From: Leuctra nigra
Taxonomy: Eukaryota; Arthropoda; Insecta; Plecoptera; Leuctridae
Length of the DNA stretch: 64,000 nucleotides
Direction of reading: 5' to 3'
Assembly (NCBI GenBank): GCA_934045905.1
Contig: OW203762.1
Span: forward strand, 9,796,001 to 9,860,000
A program made the position numbers and the translations under genes. Of the stretch, positions 36,183 to 46,583 are shown one piece after another. The notes beneath the pieces were generated by a model. It was not told where the DNA came from, did not search any database, and saw only the letters and a list, made by a program, of their open reading frames with translations. Each line of letters starts with the position of its first letter. The first letter of the stretch is position 1.

Positions 36183-37325
36183 ATTTCAATCTGAAGCGAC
36201 ACCCTCTCAATTGTTTTAATTGGAAGTTACAAAATTCCATTAAGCAGTGAGTCATTTCAAGAGAGCACTGGAAACAAAAATAATTCTGTGAGCTGTCATT
36301 ATATGATCAAAATATCATTATTACACTATCATTTCTAATAATTATCCACTCTTTCGGTAAATAACCAAATATCAACGTTAATTCTTATAATATAACATGA
36401 AAATACGGACTGTGGGGTAAGAAATACGTTTGGTTTGAAAAGCACAGCCTCGACGCTAGCGCCAAAGTGGCCGATCCCGTCGTCCTAGCTTGGCATCGCC
36501 CCATCGGGAAATTCCACTGCTTTCTGGATTGTTTTATGTACCCAAGTACTTGTCCAAGTGTATAGGCACCGAGTGTTGACTCTCTTTTGTTTCTGAAAAT
36601 GAGAAACAGCGCCATGGGAGGCATAAATTAGCAACTCTTGGTATGATCCTCATACCCTTAGTTGCAGCAGTTAGTAAACATTACTCATTGTATGCATTCT
36701 TACAATAATACTCCAAATGTAATTTCGCTGTGCAAAATGTATGAAGTGTCAAAAATTCCACTGAGTCTGATAAAATTATAAGTTTGCTCCTCCCTTTTAC
36801 CAATTCTGAGCTTTTTTGAGTTATCTGTGGATTTTTATCGGTTGCTATGGCCACGGCCAATGAGAGATTATAAAATTGCTGATTCTTCGCTGCACAGTTT
36901 TACCGATTTCTCTCGCTAGTGGCGCTGGGGGTATGAACACTCGGTGCCTATAGATGGCTATTCTCAGTTTTAATGGAAACACATATTCTTCATGATTGTG
37001 TGGATTATATTGCAATTCATAAGGGATAGGGTATACTAAATATTTTTTTTTGAATGTGGATCGTGTTTCATAGTTATGTTAAAAGCAACGTTTCGACTAG
37101 AAAGCTCATGTAACTTCTCATATTTTACACATTTCCAGCCCAATCGGTCAAGAATTTACAATTTCCAGAATAAAATTGCACGACCCCAAATAATGACATT
37201 GTCAAATATCAGGAACTAAAATTAAAAAAAAAACACTGCTTGATTTATTTTTTAAAACACGCGCTGAAGTTTGAGCATAAGGACTGATCCCCATATTTTT
37301 TTCTTTTAATCCCAACGGCTTCTAT
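36183..37325. other. Gene-free interval inside the module mosaic
   Basis: No open frame is recognised. It contains CCACTGCTTTCTGGATTG (36,516) shared with 31,835 and, inverted, 28,815. The rest is unassigned AT-rich sequence. Confidence 0.4.
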
Positions 37326-37715
37326 CCCAACGGCTGGTGTGTTGGATACCTCGGTTTTCGTTAGATCACCGAGGTTAAGCAACATTGAGCGCGGTCAGAG
37401 GTAGGATGGGTGACCATTCAACTCGGCCTTGCCAGGTTGCTGCCGTTGGGTCAGAGAGACTGGGGTGTTTGGGGGTCAGTGTGACGACCTCCCTCCACCT
37501 GTTATCAGTCTCTCGACGGCGCGGGTTGTGGAGGCCTGTGCTGTGAATGTTACACCGTCCTTCGGAAGGGACGTTAAGCCGTTGGTCCCCTTGGTATCTT
37601 TCGTCAGAAGTAGGCTACATGCCGGTACCGGGTTTCCTCTCCTCCCTTCTCTATATTACATTCTCACTAGTGGAGCCTGGCTCTGTTGAGAATATAGACT
37701 TAATAATAATAACAA
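37326..37715 (+). mobile_element. 5S rRNA-derived SINE (SINE3-like)
   Basis: The first ~120 bp resemble a 5S rRNA gene. CCCAACGGC at 37,326 and GCCGTTGGG at 37,442 form a perfect 9-bp helix I. Inside are TACCTCGGTTTTCGTTAGAT-CACCGAGGTTAAGCAAC and AGGATGGGTGACC, corresponding to the 5S internal promoter (A box and C box region). An unrelated body follows and ends in an ATAATAATAAC-type tail near 37,700, as expected of a LINE-mobilised SINE. The frame at 37429-37689 is not coding. An ordinary 5S gene is excluded by the divergence and by the attached body. Confidence 0.8.
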
Positions 37716-38534
37716 TTTATCTCCCAAATAAAAAAATATGTATCTTGTGGAGCGGTCGCTCCACCCAGCCAAGTCGTACTGTACGCTCACACTCACTCAA
37801 CATACCGTTACTGCCTATAAACAGAGGAGCAGACCAAACACTTTTACTGTAAGCAACAACATGGCATTTTCGGCCTACTGGATCTTAAAATTCGAAAATC
37901 TCATCTTGTTGCGAAATATCTTAATTTCGAGCTATGACCCACCCCACCCCCTATATAAAATTTGGGAACAACATGTTATGTAATTTGCGAGCAAGAGGGC
38001 CGTGAAAGCAGTGAAATTTACACCCCTTTTAAAAGCAATCTGATGATGATTCAGAGGGTCAGGAAACACTGTTGACAAGGCCACAGCCTAATCGGGTTAA
38101 CCGATCGATCTGAAATTTTTACCACGTGTGCACTTTTGGCGTCTGAGGTGCCTTTTGCTATAACTGGTTTTATGCCGCCATTTTGAAACCGGAAGTGACG
38201 TTATATCTCGAAAACAGTTGAACCGATCTGAACGAAATTTGCGCCAATCGATTCAGACGGTCATCTTTATGAAATATCAATAGTCGAAATAATATTGCAC
38301 TATTACCAAAACCGGAAATGACGTCATAAAAATGCCAAATCTGACTAAAATAATCTCTTTTAACAATAACTACATATTCAGAAGGCTTATAATGTTACAT
38401 AACATTTATAGATACAAATTTAAGGTGGCACTGATGTCAGCCGCCATTTTGAAAACCGGAAGTGATGCGATAACTCGAGAACGGCTGGACCGATTGGAAC
38501 GATGCTTTCGCAATTCATCATGGAATATAATTGC

Positions 38535-38880
38535 TTACATTACTCTTCAACTGAAAAAAATATATGAGAAATCTAAAAATTCAGCACTGAAAAGTAGTGA
38601 TTTCAAAAAATTGCCAAGTCAAAACTTCTCAAAAAATACTTGGCGCATCGTTTTTTAGGGCATAGATATATTATATGTATAGATGAGTATATTTGATTTC
38701 CGGCCTACTTCTATACTATTTATATGCACGATGCGCCAAGTATTTTTTGAAAAGATTTGACTTGGCAATTTTTTGATATCACTACTTTTCAGTGCTGAAT
38801 TTTTAGATTTCTAATATATATTTTTTTCAGATGAATAGACTTGGCTGGTATTTTTACACGGAGTGTTTTTTATGGGGTAT
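38535..38880. repeat. Foldback (hairpin) element copy 4
   Basis: Same arms as copy 3, with the loop sequence in the opposite orientation (GATATATTATATGTATAGAT). The surrounding modules 1 and 2 are also inverted here, so the whole block may have turned. Confidence 0.85.
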
Positions 38881-40158
38881 CAATTAAATTACACATCACG
38901 AAACATCTCCAACTCGCCTGTGCCGTCAACAGGGACCCGAACCTTTATTAATAAAGGTTCCGGTTCCGGTTCCGGTTCCACAATTTTACTTTTTAAAGGT
39001 TTGGGTTCCGGTTCCGGTTCGTAAACAAATAATCTTAAAGGTTCGGTTCCGGTTCCTGCATAAAGGTTCCGGGTTCCGGGTTTATAACACTTCAGGGGCT
39101 GGATTCAAAAAGAAGTATAACTTTATGACCGAAAAAAACTAGTATCAATATTAGCAATTACCATGTTTTACCGGCATATCTTTATGAATATAATTATTCA
39201 GATCACCATTTAAAATGATAAAATACCAAGTGTTGACATGATAATATCATGGTAATAGATATATTGGTAGTTTTATTGTTATACCGGCATAAAGTTATGC
39301 CGGTATAGGGCTTAAAACCTTTTGTGAATCCAGCTCCAGTATTATGTCAAATTTAATGGAATTTTTTGATTTGGATTTTGTCCTTTGAATGAAGCACTGG
39401 TGTAGTGTCTGTAATATGCGTACAGAAGTCACAGGATGGTGCGCAGACTAAATCTCAGAGTCAGAAGAGACAATGGCGGCAATTTTCTCCATAAGACGGC
39501 GTAAACATTCATTTTGCCAGAGCTATCATATTCATAATTGTCAGCAATGCAGTTCTCATCGCAGTAGTCATATTAAAAAATTGAAAACTCGAGCACCATT
39601 TAAAAATGAAGGATTTTCAAGAATTAAAAAAGTCTACAAAAAATACTAATAAAATGTTATCAAAAAATATTATTTTTTTACAACTTTGCGAATAATATTT
39701 TTTGAAAATATCATAATATTAAAATCCAAAATTTAAAAAATTAAATCTACATGTTTCTTTTATTAAAAGAAGGAACCTTAAAGAACCTTAAAGAACCTTT
39801 AAGAACCTAATTGATTATAAAGGTTCGGGTTCCGGTTCCGGTTCTTGGGGGAAAAAGTATAACGTTTCCGGTTCCGGTTCCAAAATTATAAAGGTTCATA
39901 CCGGTTCTAGGTTCCGGTTCCGGTTCCGGTTCCGGTTCCGGTTCCGGTTCCGGTTCGGGTCCCTGGCCGTCAATGCATTCATAATTTTCGTCGTCCACAT
40001 TTTGTGCAATTGTTTTGATAGTCACGGCCTCCTTAGACTGTTCAATTGATTTTATGATGTCGCGACTTTAAAAAATTGCGTTAAATGTGGACGACGAAAA
40101 TGATGAATGCATTGACGGCACAGGCGAGTTGGAGAAGTTTCGTGATATTTAATTGATA
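38878..40158. mobile_element. Inverted-repeat element split by a hAT-like insertion
   Basis: Outer ends TATCAATTAAAT (38,878) and ATTTAATTGATA (40,147-40,158) begin long inverted repeats. The left repeat runs to 38,929, continues after the insertion at 39,974-40,001 (TGCATTCATAATTTTCGTCG), and pairs with 40,083-40,158. Without the insertion it would be ~240 bp with ~75-bp inverted repeats. Confidence 0.75.
38930..39965. mobile_element. Non-autonomous hAT-like element, 1,036 bp
   Basis: The ends CAGGGACCCGAACC and GGTTCGGGTCCCTG are inverted repeats. They are flanked by the exact 8-bp duplication GCCGTCAA (38,922-38,929 and 39,966-39,973). CAGGG ends and an 8-bp duplication are hAT hallmarks. 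Both subterminal regions are packed with GGTTCC repeats (38,940-39,085 and 39,820-39,958). The AT-rich centre has no transposase. Confidence 0.85.
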
Positions 40159-41279
40159 TGAGAAGAATCGTCGTGAAAAATAAGGAAGAGTCGTAAACTT
40201 GAATTACAGGTATGTGTTTAATATCTTTGTATTGTCCAGTTGAACACAGGCTGATGATCTGTCTTTGGTCGATGTTTCTTCGTAGTTCACAGAGCCTTTC
40301 AATAAAGTTAATCATTTTCATTATTAAAGTGTCATATGAATTACATTAGATCGATCTTTTGTGATGAACTTCAGTACAATCAGCATTATTGTAGTCATCA
40401 CCACGAGAAAGATAATTGTACTGAAAGGTAACCCCTTTTTTCCTGTGAAATAAAATGGCATGCCTCGTGGGCTTGCAGGCTATAGTCAGATCAAACGTAG
40501 GCAGGCATCAAACTGGTCACGTGGGGAAGAGTCTTCTTAAGTCGGGCACGAAAACGCTCCGTTTCTTGTCCGTCGCTCGTCCGTCTCTCACACAGAGCGT
40601 TTTCGTGCCCCACACATGCTGACCACATAGTAGGAGCAAAGCTATGACAGTAAGCGATGAAAATTTAGATAAAGGTTCAATACATGCCATGCCTTTCTTG
40701 CTTTTTTGATATTCAACCGTTTGCCAAATATGGCAATTTATATTTCGTATTTCCCTCTAAAACCGCTCCAAATCGACTTTTGGCGGGGAAAAATATAAGA
40801 CCGCTACAGATCCTAATATTCGCAGCGTCGTATTTTTTATGCGTAAATTTATTTAAAAAAATATATTGTGCGACTTTTCTGCTTTCCTTTAACAAATATG
40901 CACCAAAATCGTTTCAAGCATTTCAAAGAATGTTGAGGCCACTGAAATAAAATTATATTCCTGGTATTCCTGTAGGGTGGGTCAGAGTGTGGGTCTATTT
41001 AGACCGAAAAATCCGATTACTTTTGGAAGCTAGGAGAGTTTCACCCCGATTATGAAATCTAGTAAAATCGAAAATTACGACCTTGAAATTTAATGTGAAG
41101 GAACAGTCATTATGCCATTATTTTTAATAAATTGCTGAAAAGCAATTTAATAAATGCCTTGACTTTATTGTTTCAATGTCGGTCATTCTTACATGAGAAT
41201 AGATTTTACCATTGTTTATACCCATGTCGTCAACCACGATTTTGATGCTCTCTAGTTTGTATCTAGTACGCTTTGGAAA
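40159..41279. other. Gene-free interval with one hairpin
   Basis: No gene is seen. GGGCACGAAAACGCTC (40,544-40,559) and GAGCGTTTTCGTGCCC (40,595-40,610) form a perfect 16-bp stem with a 35-nt loop. Weaker complementarity extends outward (GGTCACGTGGGG / CCCCACACATGCTGACC), suggesting a small inverted-repeat element. Confidence 0.6.
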
Positions 41280-42355
41280 TGAAATGTGGCAACACTGTAG
41301 TGCTGACTGCGCCAAACATAACGAGTGAGCGACCTTGAGCGCGTGTGGTCAGAAGGTTGACACTGACAGAAGGGAAGAGACTGCACATTCTGTGGATCGT
41401 CCGGCAAAGAATAAGTAAGTTCAGTTTCATTTATTTAGCAAGTCGCAAGACAAATTGACAGCTAGTTGCTGCAAACAGTAGCCTAATTCACAATCAGTTA
41501 CAATATTGTGTTTGAGGAATTAAAAGATAGGCGTAAGGCAGGCAAGAAGTACCAAGCAAGGTTATGATTCATCCACCTCGAATCGCGAGTACAATGTTTA
41601 GTTTTCAACCGACTCAAGTACAATCAGGGTTTTGACTTATTGAAACCTTTCACGGACTTGAAAACGTTGACTACTAAACCTTGGTCTTCAACTATTTCAA
41701 GTTTTATAGGTACAATGATACACGCTTAACTCTGTAAATAAATAAATATAAAATACAAAAGTGTTTCTCAAGAAACCTGGTACCGCGCCTGGTACCTAGG
41801 CATATTGTGTCGGCAAGTGTTGTTACTTTACTAGTTTTGGTTATGATCTTGACTGTTCCACAACCACTGCTTATTTAGAATTTTGTCTAAAATTAAACGG
41901 CCGATTTCGGCGATCACGGATTTGTTTTACCAATGATTTTGACATAATATGGACATGCCACCCAGCAAACACAAGAGTGCACGCCTTGTATCGTTTTTGT
42001 ACCTTCATGCGGTGTTGTATTTGTGTTGTACAGAAGTTACAGGGCCGGCAAAATCATGTCCCGAAAATATGCACATTTTCCATCATGTACAGCGTGCACC
42101 AACCCAGTTGCGGACCAGCATCTTTCTTGCACAAAACCAACTGCCATGAAAAGATACCTCGCCGTTAACTTACTTGCACTTATCTTGCAGCCATGAAATG
42201 TACACTCCCAACACCGGGCGTGCATCGTCCGTGCGGATTGCGTGCACAAAATTTGCGCCAACGAAACGGCATCTTTCTTGCACTTGCTCTTTCGCATGTA
42301 AAACGCTAGTTCCAAAATTAGCTACGGGGATCGCTACTTGTTCATGTTGCCGTAT
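41280..42355. other. Gene-free interval; possible transcribed start and degenerate repeats
   Basis: A GC-richer piece at 41,280-41,420 ends in a good 5' splice-site match (AATAA|GTAAGT, GT at 41,415), but no coding frame supports an exon. From about 41,940 to 42,350 short phrases such as GTGCACCAACCCAG and CATCTTTCTTGCAC recur and resemble the 44-kb minisatellite. Confidence 0.35.
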
Positions 42356-42359
42356 TTAA

Positions 42360-43071
42360 GGGAGGACAATGGTGAAAATCCTAAAATCTACAATAAGAAT
42401 GCAATGGCTGTGAAATTTTAAGGGTTTACTAACACAAGAAAAGGGATTTAATTTTAATTTTTTTCATTAAAAAAAAAAAAAAAATTTGGCTTCTAGACAA
42501 TTTTTTATTTAAAAAAAAGTGAGTTTCGTTGGTACAGTTTTATTTCCACATTTTTTGTGATAACAAAATTAAAAAATTATTTTATGGAATATAAAAACAT
42601 AATTAACAATCTGGTAAGAGGAATTTTTGAAATAATATTTTTTACCTGCACAAAAAAATTATCAAAAAAAATAATAAATTATATTGTAGCAACACTATTG
42701 GTTACAAATTTATTGTAGAAGTATGAAGTACAATATGGCAAAAAGGCTCTTTCAGTACCTTTATAATCCATTCATGGACATACAAAAAAAAAATGAAGAC
42801 AATCGCACAAGAACTTTTTGAGATAAATTCGCATCATCAGTAAATTTTATATATATAAATATATATATATAATAGCATATATGAAATATTGTACTCCATT
42901 AGAAAGCATTGCATTATCACAGTAAAACAATTATATACAGTATCTTACAAGGGAAAATACTACTTAAAAGAGTTAATTTCTATTTTATAAAAGTTATATA
43001 GACAAAATTTTGAAATAATTTTTTTTTTGGAAAATATAAAATTTTGGTAGAAATTTCACCATTGTCCTCCC
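42360..43071. mobile_element. TTAA-flanked inverted-repeat element, 712 bp
   Basis: The ends GGGAGGACAATGGTGAAA and TTTCACCATTGTCCTCCC are perfect 18-bp inverted repeats. TTAA lies directly outside each (42,356-42,359 and 43,072-43,075). The interior is AT-rich and non-coding. TTAA duplication points to piggyBac-type mobilisation, although the GGG start is not the usual piggyBac end, so the superfamily is uncertain. Confidence 0.8.
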
Positions 43072-43075
43072 TTAA

Positions 43076-44029
43076 AACAAATATTATAGTATTCAAAATC
43101 GAAAAAATTATCTAGTTTCATACAAGGAGGTAGTTTGTACTGTGTGATAGAAGACATTGCAATTAGTACATGAAAGGCAATTTTATGAGACATGCACTGG
43201 ATTCGAACTCCGGTCGTCGATTTGGCGCGCTCCCGATGTATCCACTCCTCCACGGTGACGATGGAGCTTCGAGGGTGAAATAAGCCACTTGACCGGCGAG
43301 CGAGCGCGAGCGATCGTACGACACAATTCTGATACAAAACGGGTACCTACCTACTGCTGGGGCACTCCAATACCGCGCAATTCAATTTGTTTAAAAGAAT
43401 GCATTAAGTATCATAGTATTTTCAATTTCCTCATCAATTTTAACATCAAATAATTTTTTTATGTTATTAATTTGTACAGTGCAATGAAATTAATATAATA
43501 AGCATAACAAATAAAATGTGTTCATAATTAAAACATCCCGTTAAAATATTGATACATGAGATTATTATATACGTCATGAAAGTCCAATTCATACCTATAT
43601 AATTAATTTTATATTTAAGTAACATTGAAATACTTGATTTCTTGTGGATGATCGTATACAATATTTGTACCAGGCCGGCACCAATGCGTGCACTTTTCGT
43701 GCACTTTATATTTAAAATGCTCATTTTGAAGACTTATTGCGAGTATTAACTGAAAAAAACACACGGACATGTATTAGGATGTGAAATAATACAACTGATA
43801 TAGATTAGAATTGATTTCGCATAGATATTCATGTTTTCTTTATTTATATTTTCGCTTTAAATTATCTAAACACATCCATAGCGTGACTATACAGATTGGG
43901 TAGGCAAGAAAGTGGAACGAATAACAGCGTTGTACAACATTGGGCCAGCAATGGTTTTGCATGTTTCCGATATAGTTGTTTCGCAACGCAAGAAACATGC
44001 ACTCCTGTTGATACCAGCCCAGCATTGTT
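43076..44029. other. Gene-free AT-rich interval
   Basis: No gene is supported. It contains the tRNA-like piece described separately (43,195-43,285) and AT-rich sequence. Frames here show no recognisable domains. Confidence 0.4.
43195..43285 (-). repeat. Possible tRNA-derived SINE head
   Basis: On the minus strand GAGTTCGAATCC (B-box-like) is preceded ~45 nt upstream by GAGTGGATACATCGGGAG, an A-box-like stretch. No complete cloverleaf or SINE body could be confirmed. Confidence 0.3.
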
Positions 44030-44345
44030 GAGTGCACTGCTTGTGTGTATACAATAAACATACACGTCGGTAGACACTGGCCCGGCATTGTTGCGCTTGC
44101 AGTATTTCTGTATACAAGAAACATACACGTCGGTCAATACCGGCCCGGTATTGTTGCGCTTGCAGTATTTCTGTATACAAGAAACATACACGTCGGTAGA
44201 CACTGGCCCGGTATTGTTGCGCGTGCAGCTTTTGGTATGCAAGAAACATACACGTCGGTAGACACTGGCCCGGTATTGTTGCGCGTGCAGCTTTTGGTAT
44301 ACAAGAAACATACACGTCGGTAGACACTGGCCCGGTATTGTCGCG
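44030..44345. repeat. 62-63-bp minisatellite, about five units
   Basis: ACACGTCGG recurs at 44,062, 44,125, 44,188, 44,250 and 44,312. Each unit contains ACACTGGCCCGG, TTGTTGCGC and ACAAGAAACATACACG. Frames open on both strands are artefacts of the repeat. Confidence 0.9.
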
Positions 44346-45218
44346 CGTGCAAATAAATTGCAGTGTTGTACGCGGGTACAGGCCCAGCATACAAAAGGTA
44401 CACTCTCTGAAGGTGCAATTTATGTGTGTAGACGAACAGATATCTTTCTTGTATCAACCGTACAACGCCCAACACTTTCCTTGCACATGATGCGTCGGGA
44501 AGGCACAATTAATGTACAAAGCGTGCAGTGCAGTGTTTGCTGGGCATGCAGTTGCGTAATTTCAGATCCCCCCCCCCCTCTCCACCACAGGTTAATTTAT
44601 TATTCTAATCTGGTCCACTCTACCATTTTAGTTACCATACCGTAAAAATCTGTAGTAATGTGAATCTTTTTGTGTTAATTTTTGAATACGATACGACAAA
44701 TTTTTAATTATTTTCAATCCAGTTGCATGCATGCTGTGGATTTTTGTAATATTCATAGCACCACCACCACCTTCTTCATGCACTCCTCTCTCCCGATTCA
44801 TAGCTTACACAAACTTCGTTTGTTTTATATTGGCATTACGAAAAATAGACGATTCCATAAAGTATCTGAGAGGCTCTGGTTTCTAAGAAAATTTCACTTG
44901 CTGCTTGATTTCCACGTACATCGTCCATTGAAGTTTTCACCCCGAGAACGGACATGGTGTTGGCGTAGTGAATTGGACGTCAGTCCTTGGGGGGGATGGT
45001 GTATTGTTTCGAAAACAAACATTGCACTAGGTCAATGGGGGCATGGGTGCCGCGTAATTTCTGTCGGGGGTTGGGGAAGGGGGGGGGGAGACAAGGAAAT
45101 CACTTTGCCACGGGATGAGGATGGTGACGGGCACCCCCCCCCCCCCCCCCCCTACCACCACCCTGCCCCGTTGGGCGTTCTTAGGTTTTATGACACAGTT
45201 TTGAGACGATTTGAGATG
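44346..45218. other. Gene-free interval with a poly-C run
   Basis: A plus-strand frame of 186 codons (44,682-45,242) has no recognisable domain and passes through a 19-base poly-C tract (45,134-45,152) giving a Pro run. I do not regard it as a gene. Confidence 0.4.
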
Positions 45219-45220
45219 TA

Positions 45221-45431
45221 CACTCGGCCAAACAAAACTTGAACGTTGACCAAATTTGAATGACTGCTGGTCATGTCCCATAACCAATCAAAGATTGTTA
45301 TTATCATTGAAATGTGAGGTCACCTACTAGAGTGAGACAATGAGATCGCTTAGACTGACTTCTGATGGTGCGATCTTACATTTATAAGCCTATCAGATTT
45401 TTTAAACATTCAAGTTTTGTTTGGCCAAGTG
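45221..45431. mobile_element. Tc1/mariner-like MITE, 211 bp
   Basis: The ends CACTCGGCCAAACAAAACTT and AAGTTTTGTTTGGCCAAGTG are inverted repeats with one mismatch, flanked by TA (45,219-45,220 and 45,432-45,433). The GGCCAAA end resembles Tc1-type termini. Confidence 0.75.
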
Positions 45432-45433
45432 TA

Positions 45434-46412
45434 CATATTCTGTTGAATTATTAAGCTTTTAAAAAAAATTAAACTTTGAAATGTGGGGGGCTCTTCTTGC
45501 CCCGCAGGACAATTTTTGCTTTTTTGGTACTACGAAATCAATTTTTTAACGTTTTTTGATTACAAAATGCATCTACGATAACTACGATATTTGATGGTTA
45601 GTGGTTACCTGGGCAATTGTAGCGGAGGGGGGGAAGAAAGAGCCAGTGTGACGTCATGTTTAAATGTTGTTAATTTTAAGCATTTTGAATTAATTTCATG
45701 TAGGTACCCTAAAATTGATTCAAAATTTATAAATTACGCGGGCAGATCAATTAGTGTAAGGAATTTGTGACGTCCGTTTGGGACAGAGACAGGGTTTCCA
45801 AAAGTGTGACAAAATGTGACAAGAAGGAGGGGGCGAGTCAAATTACACCATTTTTAGCGTGGCGCTCTTTTCAATTTGTATTCAGCCCGATTCAAAACGG
45901 TATAGGGGGGGGGGGGGGGGGGGTTTCTCGACTGCGAACAAGGTGACAAGTAGACGGTAATGTAGTTACACCACGTTACATCGATAAAACTATTGACTTC
46001 CGCTCAGTGAAACGCGTTGATGAGCGAGCATAATTTTTAAACATTTGAACCAATAATAGTATCAAAGAAATTATGGTCTGCAACGCTCAGAAAAGGTCCG
46101 AACATATGTGCAAAATTTCAGCTTGATCGAAGAAAAAATGTGACCTGCATCGTCAGTAACAGAATTACAAAAAAAAATCCGTGCCAAAAGAGCCATAAGG
46201 AGTCATCTCGCTTCGCTCGCTCAATAAGGGTTCCAGTTTGGGTTGAGACAAAAAAAGTTATACAGGATCGGGTTTGGGTTCACAAAAAATACGATTTTTT
46301 CGGGTTACGGGTTCGGGGTTGGGTATCGGGCCCCAAACACTGCAGACAAGACATAATTTTCGAAAATTATTTATATTCAGTGATATCTTATTCCAGATAT
46401 ATTTGATTAGCG
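45434..46412. other. Gene-free interval upstream of the ZZ exon
   Basis: No gene is seen. It includes a 19-base poly-G run (45,905-45,923) and an inverted fragment of module 3 (TGCAAAATTTCAGCTTGATC near 46,110, TCGCTTCGCTCGCTCAATAA near 46,208). Possible 3' splice sites before the ZZ exon are TTATTCCAG (ending 46,396) and TTGATTAG (ending 46,410); both have weak pyrimidine tracts. Confidence 0.4.
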
Positions 46413-46577
46413 ATGTCTGTGCGTCGAGTGATTTGCGACGGCTGTCGGAAGGATAGGATCGAGGGATTCCGCTACAAGTGTATCTCATGCGAAGACTACG
46501 ACCTGTGCTCTATGTGTGAGTACGCAGGCTGGCACAGACAGCACTTCATGGTCCGCATCCCGAGACACATCGCATGG
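46413..46577 (+). CDS. ZZ-type zinc-finger exon, p62/ref(2)P-like
   Basis: This 55-codon exon encodes one complete ZZ domain. All eight zinc ligands are present at residues C8, C11, C23, C26, C32, C35, H41 and H44, with the family signatures CDGC, FRYKC and DYDLC. In p62/SQSTM1-type proteins ZZ binds Arg N-degrons through the Asp of CDGC (D9 here), which is conserved. The tail HFMVRIPR is also p62/NBR1-like. The exon ends exactly at TGG|GTGAGT, a strong phase-0 splice donor. An in-frame TGA at 46,404-46,406 lies just upstream, so either ATG 46,413 is the start or the exon begins at the AG ending 46,410. PB1 and UBA domains expected in p62 are not in the window, so the full gene is unproven. 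Codon 27 is Glu here but Asp in the repeats that follow. Confidence 0.65.
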
Positions 46578-46583
46578 GTGAGT
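46578..46583 (+). promoter_or_regulatory. 5' splice site after the ZZ exon
   Basis: GTGAGT follows codon 55 (TGG). The same hexamer at the same place is carried into essentially every repeat of the downstream array. Confidence 0.65.

Larger units (their letters stand above)
29424..38876. repeat. Mosaic of dispersed repeat modules
   Basis: About 9.5 kb without a gene, built from repeated blocks in both orientations. Module 1: GACGTCACTTCCGG plus AAAATGGCGG (about 30,815; 30,965; 31,235; 32,680; 33,190; 33,870; 35,490; 35,755; inverted at 38,170, 38,315 and 38,445). Module 2: GGCTGTGGCGG through GCGACCGCTCCA (31,340-31,693; 33,980-34,326; 35,870-36,178; inverted 37,746-38,095). Module 3: GCGAGCGTAGCGAGCGTCTC with a TTTTGCACACATACT block (29,520-29,780; 34,340-34,580; inverted 32,370-32,615). 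Small open frames inside are repeat products and resemble each other for that reason. Confidence 0.75.

Noticed and set aside
32471..36255. Similar small frames containing MCAKFQL(D/E)RKKIV
   Set aside because: They come from copies of dispersed module 3. Similarity reflects the repeat, and none extends into a larger protein.
37326..37446. A functional 5S rRNA gene
   Set aside because: Too diverged in the central region and followed by a SINE-like body and tail with no T-run terminator at the expected position.
39807..40025. Pro-Glu repeat frame
   Set aside because: Translation of GGTTCC subterminal repeats of the hAT-like element.
43840..44508. Overlapping frames with repeated VCFL(Y/H)T and RASVYRR phrases
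   Set aside because: Open in several frames because of the 62-63-bp minisatellite, which is not a multiple of three throughout.
44682..45242. 186-codon frame with a Pro run
   Set aside because: It depends on a poly-C tract and unrelated AT-rich sequence, and it overlaps the start of a MITE. No domain.
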